Source of the DNA: Phycisphaerales bacterium
GTDB taxonomy: Bacteria; Planctomycetota; Phycisphaerae; Phycisphaerales; UBA1924
Direction of reading: 5' to 3'
NCBI GenBank assembly: GCA_020849615.1
Contig: JADLFW010000033.1
Location: 124,001 to 188,000, forward strand
DNA: 64,000 nt
The position numbers were made by a program, and so were the translations under genes. Below the pieces are notes generated by a model, which did no database searches, was not told the DNA's origin, and was given only the letters and a program-made list of their open reading frames with translations. This document shows positions 8,300 through 16,629 of this stretch, one piece after another; position 1 is the first letter of the stretch; each line of letters begins with the position of its first letter.

Positions 8300-8878
8300 A
8301 TGCCCATCGACAAGGAAGTCCTGACCACCGGCGAGGTTGCCAAGATCTGCAACGTCGCCCCGCGCACCGTCTCCAAGTGGTTCGACTCCGGCTCCCTGAA
8401 GGGATACCGGATTCCGGGCTCCCGGGACCGTCGGATCCCGGCCACCGAGCTCATCAAGTTCATGAAAGCCCACGGTATTCCCCTGGAGAACATCTCCAGC
8501 GGTCGCACCCGGGTCCTGATCGTGGATGGCGACAAGGACGTCGTGGACACGCTCCAGCGCATCCTGACCGAGCAGACCAGCTACGAGATCCAGATCGCGA
8601 CGTCCGGCTTCCAGGCGGGCGTCGAGTGCGAGCGGTTCAAGCCGCATGTCCTGCTCATGGATATCCACCTCGGCGATGGCGATGCCCGCCAGGTCTCCGA
8701 GATGGTGCGCAGGAACGAGCACCTCCAGTTCACCAAGATCATCGCCATGAGCGCCAAGCTCACCGACGGCCAGGCCCAGGGCCTGCGCACGCAGGGCTTC
8801 GAAGGCTTCCTCAAGAAACCCTTTCAGGTCCGCCAGGTCGTTGAGGCCATCGAGGCCGCGACCAACCTGGTGCACTGA
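8300..8878 (+). CDS. Helix-turn-helix plus receiver-domain regulator
   Basis: 192 residues from an ATG at 8300 with GAGGTGAG at 8289-8296. The N-terminal ~60 residues form an excisionase/MerR-type DNA-binding domain (LTTGEVAKICNVAPRTVSKW, then GYRIPGSRDRRI), joined to a receiver domain (VLIVDGDKDVVDTL, phospho-Asp in VLLMDIHLGDGD, switch Lys in FLKKPF). The order is the reverse of classical response regulators, whose receiver comes first. No kinase gene is adjacent, so the phosphodonor is unknown. A bidirectional terminator follows. Confidence 0.85.
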   Translation: MPIDKEVLTTGEVAKICNVAPRTVSKWFDSGSLKGYRIPGSRDRRIPATELIKFMKAHGIPLENISSGRTRVLIVDGDKDVVDTLQRILTEQTSYEIQIATSGFQAGVECERFKPHVLLMDIHLGDGDARQVSEMVRRNEHLQFTKIIAMSAKLTDGQAQGLRTQGFEGFLKKPFQVRQVVEAIEAATNLVH

Positions 8879-8897
8879 TCCGACCCCCCGCCAACTG

Positions 8898-8925
8898 ACA
8901 AGGGGCGCCCCGCGGCGCCCCTTGT
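8898..8925. terminator. Bidirectional terminator between convergent genes
   Basis: A perfect 12-bp stem (ACAAGGGGCGCC, loop CCGC) is placed between the stops of the regulator (8878) and the convergent peptidase gene (8946). T-rich tails occur on both sides: TTGTTCGTGTT on plus, CTTGT on minus. Confidence 0.85.
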
Positions 8926-8945
8926 TCGTGTTCAGCACCCCCTGA

Positions 8946-10013
8946 TCAGGCGACCTCGGCCAGGTACGCCGCCAGGATGTCCCGCGCCGCCGCCAGGTCT
9001 TTGCGGTCAACCATCTCGGTGACGGTGTGGATGTAGCGGGTGCCGACGGTGATCCCGACGGCCCGCGCCCCGGCCGCGGCCTGCTGCGCGGCCGCGCCAT
9101 CCTGACCGCCCGCCCGCAGGATGGACCTCTGGGAGGGGATCCGCTTCTTCTTGGCGATCGCTTCGAGCTGGTCGATCAGCTTGTGGTCGGAGATGAAACT
9201 CGCATCCTTCACGTGCAGCGCGAAGCCCTTGCCCTGCCGGGTCACCATCTCCGCATCCGGCACGCCCGGGGTGTCGCACGACAGCGTGACGTCGATCCCC
9301 AGCCCGATGTCGGGTTGCACCGCGTGCGATGAGGTCTTCGCGCCGCGCAGGCCGACTTCCTCCTGCGTCGTGAAGGCGACCACGATCTCGCAGGCGTGCT
9401 TCCCCCCGGACTTGTCCAGGGCCCGCACCGACTCGATGCCGAGCCAGCAGGCCACGCGGTTGTCCATGGCCTTGCTGACGAGCTTCTCCCCGACTTCGAT
9501 CATCGGCTCATCCATGACGACGTAGTCGCCCACCTTCACCTTCTTGCGGACCTTGTCGGCGGGGAGGCCGATGTCGACGAAGAACTCCTTCACCTCCGGC
9601 ACCTTTGTCCGCTCATCCGGCCCGGAGATGTGGATGGGGCGTCCGCCGGGGTTCATGACGCCCTTGATGTCCCCGTCGGCGGCGCACACCAGCACCCGCC
9701 TCGAGAACAGGTTGCGCGGGTCAAAGCCGCCGGCCGGATCGAGGTAGATGAACCCCTTGTCCGTGATGTGCGAGACGTAGAAGCCGATTTCATCCATGTG
9801 GCACAGAAGCATCACGCGGGTCGGCCTTGTCCCCCGGCCACCGCTCTTCTTCCCGCCGCGCGGGGCGCGCGTGCAGATCAGCGATCCCATCGCGTCCGTC
9901 CGCACTTCGTCGAACAGGCCCTTCACCTCCCGCTCGATCAGCCCCCGCACCCGCTCCTCACGCCCCGGAACACCGGGCGTCTCGCACAACCGCTTCAACA
10001 GTTCGATGTTCAC
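8946..10013 (-). CDS. M42 family metallopeptidase (glutamyl aminopeptidase/endoglucanase-like)
   Basis: 355 residues, typical for the family. The start is a GTG at 10013, chosen because AGAAGGAG lies 6 nt upstream. Two-metal-site ligands are all visible: His in CHMDEIGF (residue 72), Asp in KAMDNRVACW, Glu-Glu in TTQEEVGLRGA, Asp in GIDVTLSCDTPG and His in TRYIHTVTEMVD. The enzyme is expected to be a cytoplasmic, oligomeric aminopeptidase that trims peptides. It is divergent from the ygfZ-like gene. Confidence 0.92.
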   Translation of the reverse strand: MNIELLKRLCETPGVPGREERVRGLIEREVKGLFDEVRTDAMGSLICTRAPRGGKKSGGRGTRPTRVMLLCHMDEIGFYVSHITDKGFIYLDPAGGFDPRNLFSRRVLVCAADGDIKGVMNPGGRPIHISGPDERTKVPEVKEFFVDIGLPADKVRKKVKVGDYVVMDEPMIEVGEKLVSKAMDNRVACWLGIESVRALDKSGGKHACEIVVAFTTQEEVGLRGAKTSSHAVQPDIGLGIDVTLSCDTPGVPDAEMVTRQGKGFALHVKDASFISDHKLIDQLEAIAKKKRIPSQRSILRAGGQDGAAAQQAAAGARAVGITVGTRYIHTVTEMVDRKDLAAARDILAAYLAEVA

Positions 10014-10190
10014 TTCCGGCTCCTTCTCTGCCACGCCCTGCCCACGCAGACTGCTCCGGGCCTGTACACACCATCCCGGCACGCGCCCACAGTGTCGCAT
10101 GGCCCGGCCCGGATGTCGAATCCGGGCCGTATTCCCCGCGCTGGCTGCCCGCCTCCGCCGCGTAGGATTCCATGGTCCCAAGGAGGCCCC

Positions 10191-11405
10191 ATGGCTCGTG
10201 TCAGCCCACTCCGTCGCATGCACCAGCTGGCCGAGGCCGCGATCCTCCCGTACGCGCCGCCGGACGCCCCCCCCGACCGGGTCGTCGAGGTCGTCGCCAG
10301 CTACGGCGAGCCCGAACTTGAGTACGCCGCCATCCGCCGGGGCTGCGTGCTCATCGACCAACCCTACCGGGGCCTGCTTGAGATCGCCGGGCCCGACCGC
10401 CTCGATTTCCTCAACCGGATGGTCACGCAGGAGTTGAAGGGCTTCGAACCGTTCCAGGTCCGGCGGTCGTTCTGGCTCAACCGCAAGGGCCGGATCGATG
10501 CCGACCTCCGGCTGATTGAACTCGGCGGCCGCTTGCTGGCCGATGTGGACATCCACGCGGCCCAGCGCGCGATCACCGGGCTCTCGGCGTTCATCATCAC
10601 GGAGGATGTCGCGATCCGCGACCTCTCCGAAGATCATCACCGGCTCGCGCTGCACGGCCCAACCGCCCTTGACCTCCTCGCCGCCATCACGACCCCGGCC
10701 GAGGATGCCGGGCCGCTCACAGCCATCCGCGACCTTGCCCCGGACCGGGCCACGCGGGTGATGTTCGACGGCGCCGCCATCACGGTCTTCCGCGATGACC
10801 TCACCGGCGACCCCGGCGTCGAAATCATCGCGCCTCTCACGGCCGCGGAACCCCTTTTCCAGCGCCTGATCGAGGTCGGCGCTCAGCACGACCACGACCC
10901 CTCCGATGCCGCCTCACGCTACCGGCTCCGGCCGGCGGGCTGGCACGCGATCAACATCGCCCGCATCGAGGCGGGCCGGCCTCTCTACAACATCGACTTC
11001 GGCCCCGATTCGCTCCCCGCCGAAACCGGCGTCATCACCGACCGCGTCTCCTTCACCAAGGGCTGCTACCTCGGTCAGGAGATCGTCGCACGAATGCACG
11101 CCCGCGGCCATCCCAAGCGGCGGCTCGTCGCGCTGCGGCTCGAATCGCCCCGGACCCCTGATGATGTGGAGGCTTCGCAGCCCCAGACCGGCGCTGCGGT
11201 CTTGCCCCCCGGCGACCCGGAGACGGACGCGGTCGGCGCGGTCACGAGCTCGGCGATCAGCCCGATGCTGGGCTCGGCCCTTGTTGCCTTCGCCCAGGTG
11301 AAGTACGAGCACTCCAACCCCGGCACTGCGGTCGTTGTCCGGACCGAGGGCGGACTGATTCCCGGGATCATTCAGCCCTCGCTGCAGTTCTGGAAACGCG
11401 TGTAA
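10191..11405 (+). CDS. ygfZ: Folate-binding YgfZ/GcvT-like protein
   Basis: 404 residues, start fixed by AAGGAGG at 10180-10186. The protein has the GcvT-like fold pattern and, near residue 290, the diagnostic YgfZ motif KGCYLGQE with its conserved Cys. YgfZ proteins bind tetrahydrofolate and help maintain or repair Fe-S cluster enzymes such as MiaB. The C-terminal region is longer than in the enterobacterial protein. It is convergent with ribD with only 6 bp between stops. Confidence 0.88.
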   Translation: MARVSPLRRMHQLAEAAILPYAPPDAPPDRVVEVVASYGEPELEYAAIRRGCVLIDQPYRGLLEIAGPDRLDFLNRMVTQELKGFEPFQVRRSFWLNRKGRIDADLRLIELGGRLLADVDIHAAQRAITGLSAFIITEDVAIRDLSEDHHRLALHGPTALDLLAAITTPAEDAGPLTAIRDLAPDRATRVMFDGAAITVFRDDLTGDPGVEIIAPLTAAEPLFQRLIEVGAQHDHDPSDAASRYRLRPAGWHAINIARIEAGRPLYNIDFGPDSLPAETGVITDRVSFTKGCYLGQEIVARMHARGHPKRRLVALRLESPRTPDDVEASQPQTGAAVLPPGDPETDAVGAVTSSAISPMLGSALVAFAQVKYEHSNPGTAVVVRTEGGLIPGIIQPSLQFWKRV

Positions 11406-11411
11406 TCTCGG

Positions 11412-12554
11412 TCAGTCGCCGGGCCGCCTGCGGTAGGTCAGTTCAACATCGTTCCCCAGACGGCGGACGCGCCACAATACGAATCGTCGGCCCGCACTCA
11501 GCGATTCGGCAACCCGGCCCGTCGCGACCGAGCGGGCGAGTTCATCGCCCAGCAGCATCGGCGCGACGTAGACGATGGCCTCATCCACGAGACCGGCCTC
11601 CATCAACGACCCCAGCAAACCCGGTCCCGCCTCGACGAGCACGTTCGTGACATCGAATCGGGACACCAGCAGCCGCAGCAGTTCCTCGAGGTCCACCCCC
11701 ACGGCGCCCGCCCGCACCCCGGCGATCTCTACGCCCGCCGCTTCCAGCTTGGCCCGGCGGTCGGCGGTGATCGCCGCCGTGGCCAGTTCCTTCGCGCAGG
11801 CGATCAGCACCGGAACGCTCCGGGCCGAACGCACCAGAGCCGTGTCGAGCGGGAGGTCCAGGTCGGTGTCCGCCACGATGCGCCGGGCCACGCGCCGGAC
11901 CTTGCGCGGATCGCCGTTCGCGCGGCGCGCTGTCATCAGCGGATCATCGGCCAGCACAGTGCCGACGCCCGTCAGGATCGCATCCACCCGGGATCGAAGG
12001 CGGTGAACCCGGGCCCGCGACCGTTCGCCACTGATCCACTTCGATTCGCCGGTCCGCGTGGCGATCCGGCCGTCGATGGTCTGCGCCCACTTGGCGATCA
12101 CCCAGGGAAGCCCGCTGGTGATCCGCCTGATGAACGGCGCTGAAAGCTGCGTCGCCGCGACCGAGCCCTCGCAGGTTTCGACCGCGACTCCTGCCGCCGC
12201 CAGCTTCTCCAGCCCGCCCCCCGAGACAGGGTTCGGGTCCCGCCGGGCCATCACGACCCTGGAGATCCCCGCCTCCAGCAAGGCATCCACGCACGGCGGC
12301 TGCTTGCCCCAGTGCGAACACGGCTCCAGCGTGACGTAGATCGTCGAGCCCCGCGGATCCGCTCCGCGCCGCAGACAATCCTGAATCGCCTCGCGCTCCG
12401 CGTGCGGGCCGCCGAACCGCCGGTGATGCCCGATGCCGATGATCCGGCCCGAACGCACGATCACCGCCCCCACCATCGGGTTGGGCTCCACGTGCCCCGC
12501 GCCGCGCGACGCCGCGCGGGCCGCCAGGTCCATCATCCGGATGGCTTCATCCAC
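11412..12554 (-). CDS. ribD: Bifunctional riboflavin biosynthesis deaminase/reductase
   Basis: 380 residues, standard RibD length. The N-terminal cytidine-deaminase-like domain has the zinc motif HAE (residues 51-53) and PCS...PPC (Cys79, Cys88). The C-terminal reductase domain begins near residue 150 (WVIAKWAQTIDGRIATRTGESKW) and includes TGVGTVLADDP and VLVEAGPGLLGS. It catalyses the second and third steps of riboflavin synthesis from GTP. The start is a GTG at 12554 without a strong ribosome-binding site; an ATG two-codon pair six codons in is an alternative. No other rib genes are adjacent. Confidence 0.95.
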   Translation of the reverse strand: MDEAIRMMDLAARAASRGAGHVEPNPMVGAVIVRSGRIIGIGHHRRFGGPHAEREAIQDCLRRGADPRGSTIYVTLEPCSHWGKQPPCVDALLEAGISRVVMARRDPNPVSGGGLEKLAAAGVAVETCEGSVAATQLSAPFIRRITSGLPWVIAKWAQTIDGRIATRTGESKWISGERSRARVHRLRSRVDAILTGVGTVLADDPLMTARRANGDPRKVRRVARRIVADTDLDLPLDTALVRSARSVPVLIACAKELATAAITADRRAKLEAAGVEIAGVRAGAVGVDLEELLRLLVSRFDVTNVLVEAGPGLLGSLMEAGLVDEAIVYVAPMLLGDELARSVATGRVAESLSAGRRFVLWRVRRLGNDVELTYRRRPGD

Positions 12555-12622
12555 GCCTGATTGTCAGCGCCCCCGGACGCCGGGGCCAATACCGGCGCAG
12601 CAATCCCGCGGATCGCCCGGGC

Positions 12623-13603
12623 CTAGGCCAGCCGGATCAGCGATCGCCGATCTTCCACCGACAGCAGCCCATCGGCCTCCTGCAGCCAGCGCTGAGCATC
12701 CCCCCGGTACCCCGCCGTGGGCTTGAGCTCCGGCTTCAGCCCGCTCCAGTATCGGTTGAATCGCAGCATGTACAGTTCGCGGATCAGCTTGGCGGCCATC
12801 GACGCCAGGGCCGTCGGAAGGTGCTGCGATTCACTCTCCACGAGGAAGCTGATCACCAGCTCCCGCCCGTTCACCGAGGTTGTGTACCGGCTCTCGCGAT
12901 CCGTCTCGAACTCGATGACGACCCGCGATCCGGGCAGGAGGTCCTCGAGCGTTTCGGCGTACCGCGCTCGCCCACCGAGGCGGTCGCAGACCAGCCACAC
13001 CCGGTCGCCCGGCCCGGCCGCCGCACCGTCAATGAGGCGCCGGAGCAGGCCGCGCATCGCACCGATGGTGGTGTGGGCCTTGCTTCCCGTCCGGCTCACC
13101 GTGTCGTTGAAGGCATCTTCGCCGACCACGGAGCAGGCGACATCCGCGACCGAAACACCGCACGGCGAGAGAGCCCCGAGCAGGACGTTGGCGGCGATCG
13201 CAATCTGAGGTGCGCTCCAGGAGAGCGGCATCGGGAAGGGATCGCCCGCGTAACACCGATGGCCGGGCCCGGCGATGCCGAGGCGATCGAACAAGTCGAG
13301 ATCGGTGCGGACTTCGAGGCCTCTTGCCCGCATGAAGGCGAGCACTCCGCGCTCCAGCCACGCCACCGGGTGGCGGGCCTTGGATGAGTTGGCCAGCTTC
13401 AGGACCTTGGAATCGGCGATCGCCACCCGCCCCCGCCGTTCATCGGGGGCTGAGCAGACGCCGCGCCGGAGCAGCTTCCACAGGTCGATCGCTGCCGGAT
13501 CACCCCGATCGTCATCGAGCCGCACCGCGGCCATGCCGACGCACAGAGGCCCGAGGAGCGGGCCATATCCGGCCTCGTCAACACCGGCGAGAACAAGTCC
13601 CAT
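12623..13603 (-). CDS. Divergent RNase HII-like protein
   Basis: 326 residues, much longer than RNase HII (about 200). The N-terminus has the RNase HII signature pattern AGVDEAGYGPLLGP with Asp9-Glu10, then IADSKVLK, which parallels the DSK motif of the family, and a later acidic residue in LVCDRLGGRARY. The GRG triplet that recognises the ribonucleotide 2'-OH in RNase HII is GYG here. The central part (about 110-200) has no RNase HII counterpart that I can name. It may be a specialised RNase H-fold nuclease found in planctomycetes; catalytic activity is not assured. Confidence 0.7.
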   Translation of the reverse strand: MGLVLAGVDEAGYGPLLGPLCVGMAAVRLDDDRGDPAAIDLWKLLRRGVCSAPDERRGRVAIADSKVLKLANSSKARHPVAWLERGVLAFMRARGLEVRTDLDLFDRLGIAGPGHRCYAGDPFPMPLSWSAPQIAIAANVLLGALSPCGVSVADVACSVVGEDAFNDTVSRTGSKAHTTIGAMRGLLRRLIDGAAAGPGDRVWLVCDRLGGRARYAETLEDLLPGSRVVIEFETDRESRYTTSVNGRELVISFLVESESQHLPTALASMAAKLIRELYMLRFNRYWSGLKPELKPTAGYRGDAQRWLQEADGLLSVEDRRSLIRLA

Positions 13604-13647
13604 CGATTACGACCGGGAGAGCGGATCGGGCGTAATGCCCGCCCTGA

Positions 13648-13827
13648 TTACTTGGTCTTGGCGCCGGGCGCCAGGGCTCGGCTGCCCACCGCATCCGGGG
13701 GTGCCTCTTCGAGGGGCGTGCTCGCCGTGCCAGCGCCAGACCGGCCCATGAAGTACCAGGCCAGAATGGCGCCCGCCACGATGAGAACGCCCACGGCGAT
13801 GATCAGCTTGAGCTTGTTCTTGTCCAT
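13648..13827 (-). CDS. Small single-pass membrane protein
   Basis: 59 residues from ATG at 13827: MDKNKLKLIIAVGVLIVAG starts a basic N-terminus and one transmembrane helix, followed by a short polar Ala/Pro-rich tail. There is only a weak ribosome-binding site. It lies between the RNase HII-like gene and tRNA-Leu on the same strand. No family recognised. Confidence 0.55.
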   Translation of the reverse strand: MDKNKLKLIIAVGVLIVAGAILAWYFMGRSGAGTASTPLEEAPPDAVGSRALAPGAKTK

Positions 13828-13863
13828 GTCGCGTGCTCGCTTAAGAGAAGTGAGGAGCGAACG

Positions 13864-13896
13864 GGGCCGTCCCGCCGAGAACCGGCGGGACGGCCC
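13864..13896 (-). terminator. Terminator hairpin downstream of tRNA-Leu
   Basis: A perfect 13-bp stem (GGGCCGTCCCGCC, 7-nt loop) begins 11 bp after the tRNA 3' end on the minus strand. The tail is only CGTTCGCTCC, so the T-run is weak. Confidence 0.7.
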
Positions 13897-13906
13897 GGTC
13901 GTCAAG

Positions 13907-13990
13907 TGCGGCTGAGAGGAGTCGAACCTCCACGGGTGTGACCCCACTAGAACCTGAATCTAGCGCGTCTGCCAATTCCGCCACAGCCGC
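13907..13990 (-). tRNA. tRNA-Leu (anticodon CAG)
   Basis: 84 nt on the minus strand including the discriminator A. The acceptor stem pairs GCGGCTG with CAGCCGC. The D-arm reads TGGCGGAATTGGCAGACGC. The anticodon stem CTAGA/TCTAG holds the loop TTCAGGT (anticodon CAG). There is a long variable arm as expected for a class II tRNA, and the T-arm contains GGTTCGACTCC. CCA is not encoded. Confidence 0.96.
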
Positions 13991-14003
13991 GACGGAGCCC
14001 GGT

Positions 14004-14032
14004 AGACTAGCCGTGATCGGCCCGGATGACAA
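14004..14032 (-). promoter_or_regulatory. Sigma-70-type promoter for tRNA-Leu
   Basis: On the minus strand TTGTCA (14027-14032) and TAGTCT (14004-14009) are separated by 17 bp, and the -10 element ends 13 bp before the tRNA 5' end. Confidence 0.65.
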
Positions 14033-14111
14033 CACGGCCCGAACAGGAAAGCCGCCCGCAGGAAAGCACCCCGGCGCGGCCCGGACGAAGCACGGGTGCC
14101 ACCGCCAATGC

Positions 14112-14137
14112 CGAGACCCCGCTTCCGCGGGGTCTCG
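14112..14137 (-). terminator. Hairpin downstream of recA
   Basis: A perfect 11-bp stem with TTCC loop (CGAGACCCCGC and its complement) lies 40 bp beyond the recA stop. There is no T-run on either side, so it may end the recA transcript with another factor or simply protect its 3' end. Confidence 0.5.
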
Positions 14138-14177
14138 ACGCTCTCGTGCTCTTCCCCGCGCCCCACGAGCCCGGGGG

Positions 14178-15530
14178 TTATTCGTCGTCGCCGGCCGCGT
14201 CGTCCGCCGAAGGCTTCGGGGCCGCCTTGCTGGGCTGCGCCATGCGAATCGCGAGCACCTTCTGGCGGATCTCCTTGGCCAGCTCCGCGTTCTCCTTGAG
14301 GAAGGCCTTGGCCGATTCACGGCCCTGCCCGACCCGCAGTTCGCCGTAGCTGAACCACGAGCCGCTCTTGGCGATCACGTTGGCCTCAACCGCCAGGTCG
14401 ATCAGGTCGCCGGCCATCGAGACACCCTCGTCGTACATGATGTCGAACTCGGCATCGCGGAAGGGCGGGGCGACCTTGTTCTTGACCACACGGGCCCGGG
14501 TGCGGCTGCCGACCGTGACCTCGCCATCCTTGATCGCCCCGATGCGCCGCACATCGATGCGCACCGAAGAGTAGAACTTGAGGGCACGCCCGCCCGGCGT
14601 GGTCTCGGGTGAGCCGAACATCACGCCGATCTTCTCGCGGATCTGGTTGATGAAGATCACCGTGCAGTTGCTGCGGGCGATCACGCCCGTCAGTTTCCGC
14701 ATCGCCTGGCTCATGAGCCGGGCCTGCACACCCACGATGGCATCGCCCATCTCACCCTCGATCTCCGCCTTGGGGATCAGGGCCGCGACCGAGTCGATCA
14801 CGATCACATCCACCGCGTTGGACCGCACCAGCAGCTCGCAGATCTCCAGGGCCTGCTCGCCGCAGTCGGGCTGGCTCACCAGCAGCTCATCGATGTTCAC
14901 GCCGATCTTCCGGGCCCACGACGGGTCCAGCGCGTGCTCCGCGTCGATGAACGCCGCCACGCCGCCCGTCTTCTGCGCGTTGGCCGCGACGGTCAGCGCC
15001 AGGGTCGTCTTGCCGCTGGATTCGGGGCCGAACACTTCGACGATACGCCCGCGCGGAATGCCCTTGCCGCCCAGGGCCAGGTCCAGCGACAACGCCCCCG
15101 TGCTGATCCCCGGCACCGCGAGGTACGCCTCCTCATCGAGGCGCATGATCGAGCCCTTGCCGAACGCCTTGTCGATCTGCTGAACCGCCCGCTCCAGCGC
15201 GAGCTTCTTCTCCTTGTCGACCGCCGGCGGCTGGGTGCCGGGCCCGCCCTTGTCGAGTGCGCTGCCCGCGGCCCGGCCGACCGCCGACATCGACGGCGGC
15301 GAGACCCCCACCCCGGACGGACGCACGGCCCCGGCTGGTGCGGGCTTCGACGCGGCCGCATCCGCCCCGGTGGGCCGCCCTGTCTGCGGCGCGACTACCA
15401 CGGGCCGGGGCACAGCCCCGGCCTTCGGATCGGCGCCACGCTCGGGAGCGGCTGTTGACTTGTTGCTGGGATTGCCACCGGAGGCGGCGGGCGCGGGCTT
15501 GCTCTCAACCTGCGATGAAGCGGGAGGCAT
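14178..15530 (-). CDS. recA: Recombinase RecA with long N-terminal extension
   Basis: 450 residues against about 350 normally. The core is canonical: Walker [10 protein letters not shown], the [11 protein letters not shown] segment, [10 protein letters not shown] (Walker B), loop L2 region with [21 protein letters not shown] and KFYSSVRID. Catalyses ATP-dependent strand exchange and LexA-type co-protease activation. About 100 residues rich in Ala, Pro, Ser and Gly precede the core; they keep an open frame and look disordered. Start set at the ATG at 15530, which has AAAGG 9 nt upstream; the ATG at 15539 abuts that site, and an internal ATG at 15290 would give a nearly standard 370-residue RecA. 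A promoter is visible upstream; no SOS box was recognised. Confidence 0.95.
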   Translation of the reverse strand: MPPASSQVESKPAPAASGGNPSNKSTAAPERGADPKAGAVPRPVVVAPQTGRPTGADAAASKPAPAGAVRPSGVGVSPPSMSAVGRAAGSALDKGGPGTQPPAVDKEKKLALERAVQQIDKAFGKGSIMRLDEEAYLAVPGISTGALSLDLALGGKGIPRGRIVEVFGPESSGKTTLALTVAANAQKTGGVAAFIDAEHALDPSWARKIGVNIDELLVSQPDCGEQALEICELLVRSNAVDVIVIDSVAALIPKAEIEGEMGDAIVGVQARLMSQAMRKLTGVIARSNCTVIFINQIREKIGVMFGSPETTPGGRALKFYSSVRIDVRRIGAIKDGEVTVGSRTRARVVKNKVAPPFRDAEFDIMYDEGVSMAGDLIDLAVEANVIAKSGSWFSYGELRVGQGRESAKAFLKENAELAKEIRQKVLAIRMAQPSKAAPKPSADDAAGDDE

Positions 15531-15539
15531 CGAGACCAT

Positions 15540-15923
15540 CCTTTCTGCCGTGGGGAGCCGCTCCGATCGGGGCCCGGCGCTCGCGCCGGGTGTCCGTCGG
15601 TTGAGGGCCCACGGGGGCCGAACGCTGGACCGAGCCTCAAGCAGCCGTGCTCAAGGGGCCTCGGGTCGGGGGCGGCGTTGGTCGCGAGCCCGACAGAGGA
15701 ACTATACCAAAGCCCAAACATAACCGTCAAGTTCTGCTCGGTGTTTGTGGATAACTCGTCAGGGAAAATTGCAAATCATTGAGCCGTCCAGGTTTGCCGT
15801 CAACACCCCGGCTCCGCACCGCCGCCGCCCCTGCTGCTCTCGCTGTACACCATCGCGACCGGCCAGCCCCCGGCCGCTCCGCCGAGCTCACCCCCCGCCC
15901 GCCGCGTGTAGTACGTTGCGCAC
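15540..15923. other. recA leader and upstream spacer
   Basis: 384 bp without a gene. It holds the ~165-nt recA leader, which contains a CCCGGCG/CGCCGGG hairpin at 15573-15590, the recA promoter, and about 190 bp upstream of the divergent zinc-ribbon gene. I see no other feature. Confidence 0.5.
15701..15730 (-). promoter_or_regulatory. Sigma-70-type promoter of recA
   Basis: On the minus strand TTGACG (15725-15730) and TATAGT (15701-15706) are separated by 18 bp, in a locally AT-richer stretch. Transcription would begin about 160 bp upstream of the recA start codon. Confidence 0.7.
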
Positions 15924-16625
15924 ATGCACGAGCACGAATGTCCGGCGTGCGGGACGCGGCTCGCCGCCAACGACATCGACATCGCCGCGGGAGTCGCCCG
16001 GTGCCCATCCTGCCGGATCGAGACCCAGCTGTCCATCCTGCTCGGCGAAGCGGATGCTGCGCTGCTTGACTTGGCCGCGGATGAGCCCGCGCCGCCCGGC
16101 TGCCGCGAATGGCTGGACGGGCCAGCGCTCAACCTGGTCTCGCCAATGCGCGAACCGGACATCATGTTCGTGAGCGTGGTCTTCGCCCTCATGTGGAACG
16201 TCGCAACCACCATCGCCATCGTCCTGGCGGCCACACCCAACGCCGGACGGGCCGCGACACCCGCCTGGGTGTGGATCGTCCTGTGTAGCGTGTTCGTCCC
16301 GGCGGGTCTTGCGGCCGCGGCGCTCGCTTCGTACGCCGCCTTCGGGTCGCTCCGCTTCCGGGTGATGCCCCACGCGGCGTGGATTTCGAACGGTGTTGGG
16401 CCGGTGCGCTTCTCCCGTCAGTTTGATCCCCGCAGCGCCACCCGGGTCATCATCACCGACGGTTGGTTCAAGATGAACGGGGCGCCGCGGATGTCCATCG
16501 CCGTCGACGCCGGGCGTCGGCTGCAGGCCGGCGCATTCATGACGGGCGCGCGCAGGCGGTGGATGGCGGCGCGGCTGCGGCGGGCGCTCCTGGGAGGGCC
16601 CGGATCCTGCAGCGCGGTATCCTGA
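15924..16625 (+). CDS. Zinc-ribbon membrane protein, first of a tandem pair
   Basis: 233 residues. An N-terminal zinc ribbon (HECPACGTRL ... ARCPSCRIETQ, four Cys) is followed by a linker with PPGCREWLDGPALNLVS and two predicted transmembrane helices (about 80-105 and 115-145), then a cytosolic beta-rich C-terminal part. The next gene, 5 bp downstream, has the same order of parts, including PPGCEIARHGSAIDLVS. The two are therefore tandem paralogues and probably co-transcribed. Family and function not recognised. Confidence 0.7.
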   Translation: MHEHECPACGTRLAANDIDIAAGVARCPSCRIETQLSILLGEADAALLDLAADEPAPPGCREWLDGPALNLVSPMREPDIMFVSVVFALMWNVATTIAIVLAATPNAGRAATPAWVWIVLCSVFVPAGLAAAALASYAAFGSLRFRVMPHAAWISNGVGPVRFSRQFDPRSATRVIITDGWFKMNGAPRMSIAVDAGRRLQAGAFMTGARRRWMAARLRRALLGGPGSCSAVS

Positions 16626-16629
16626 CCCC

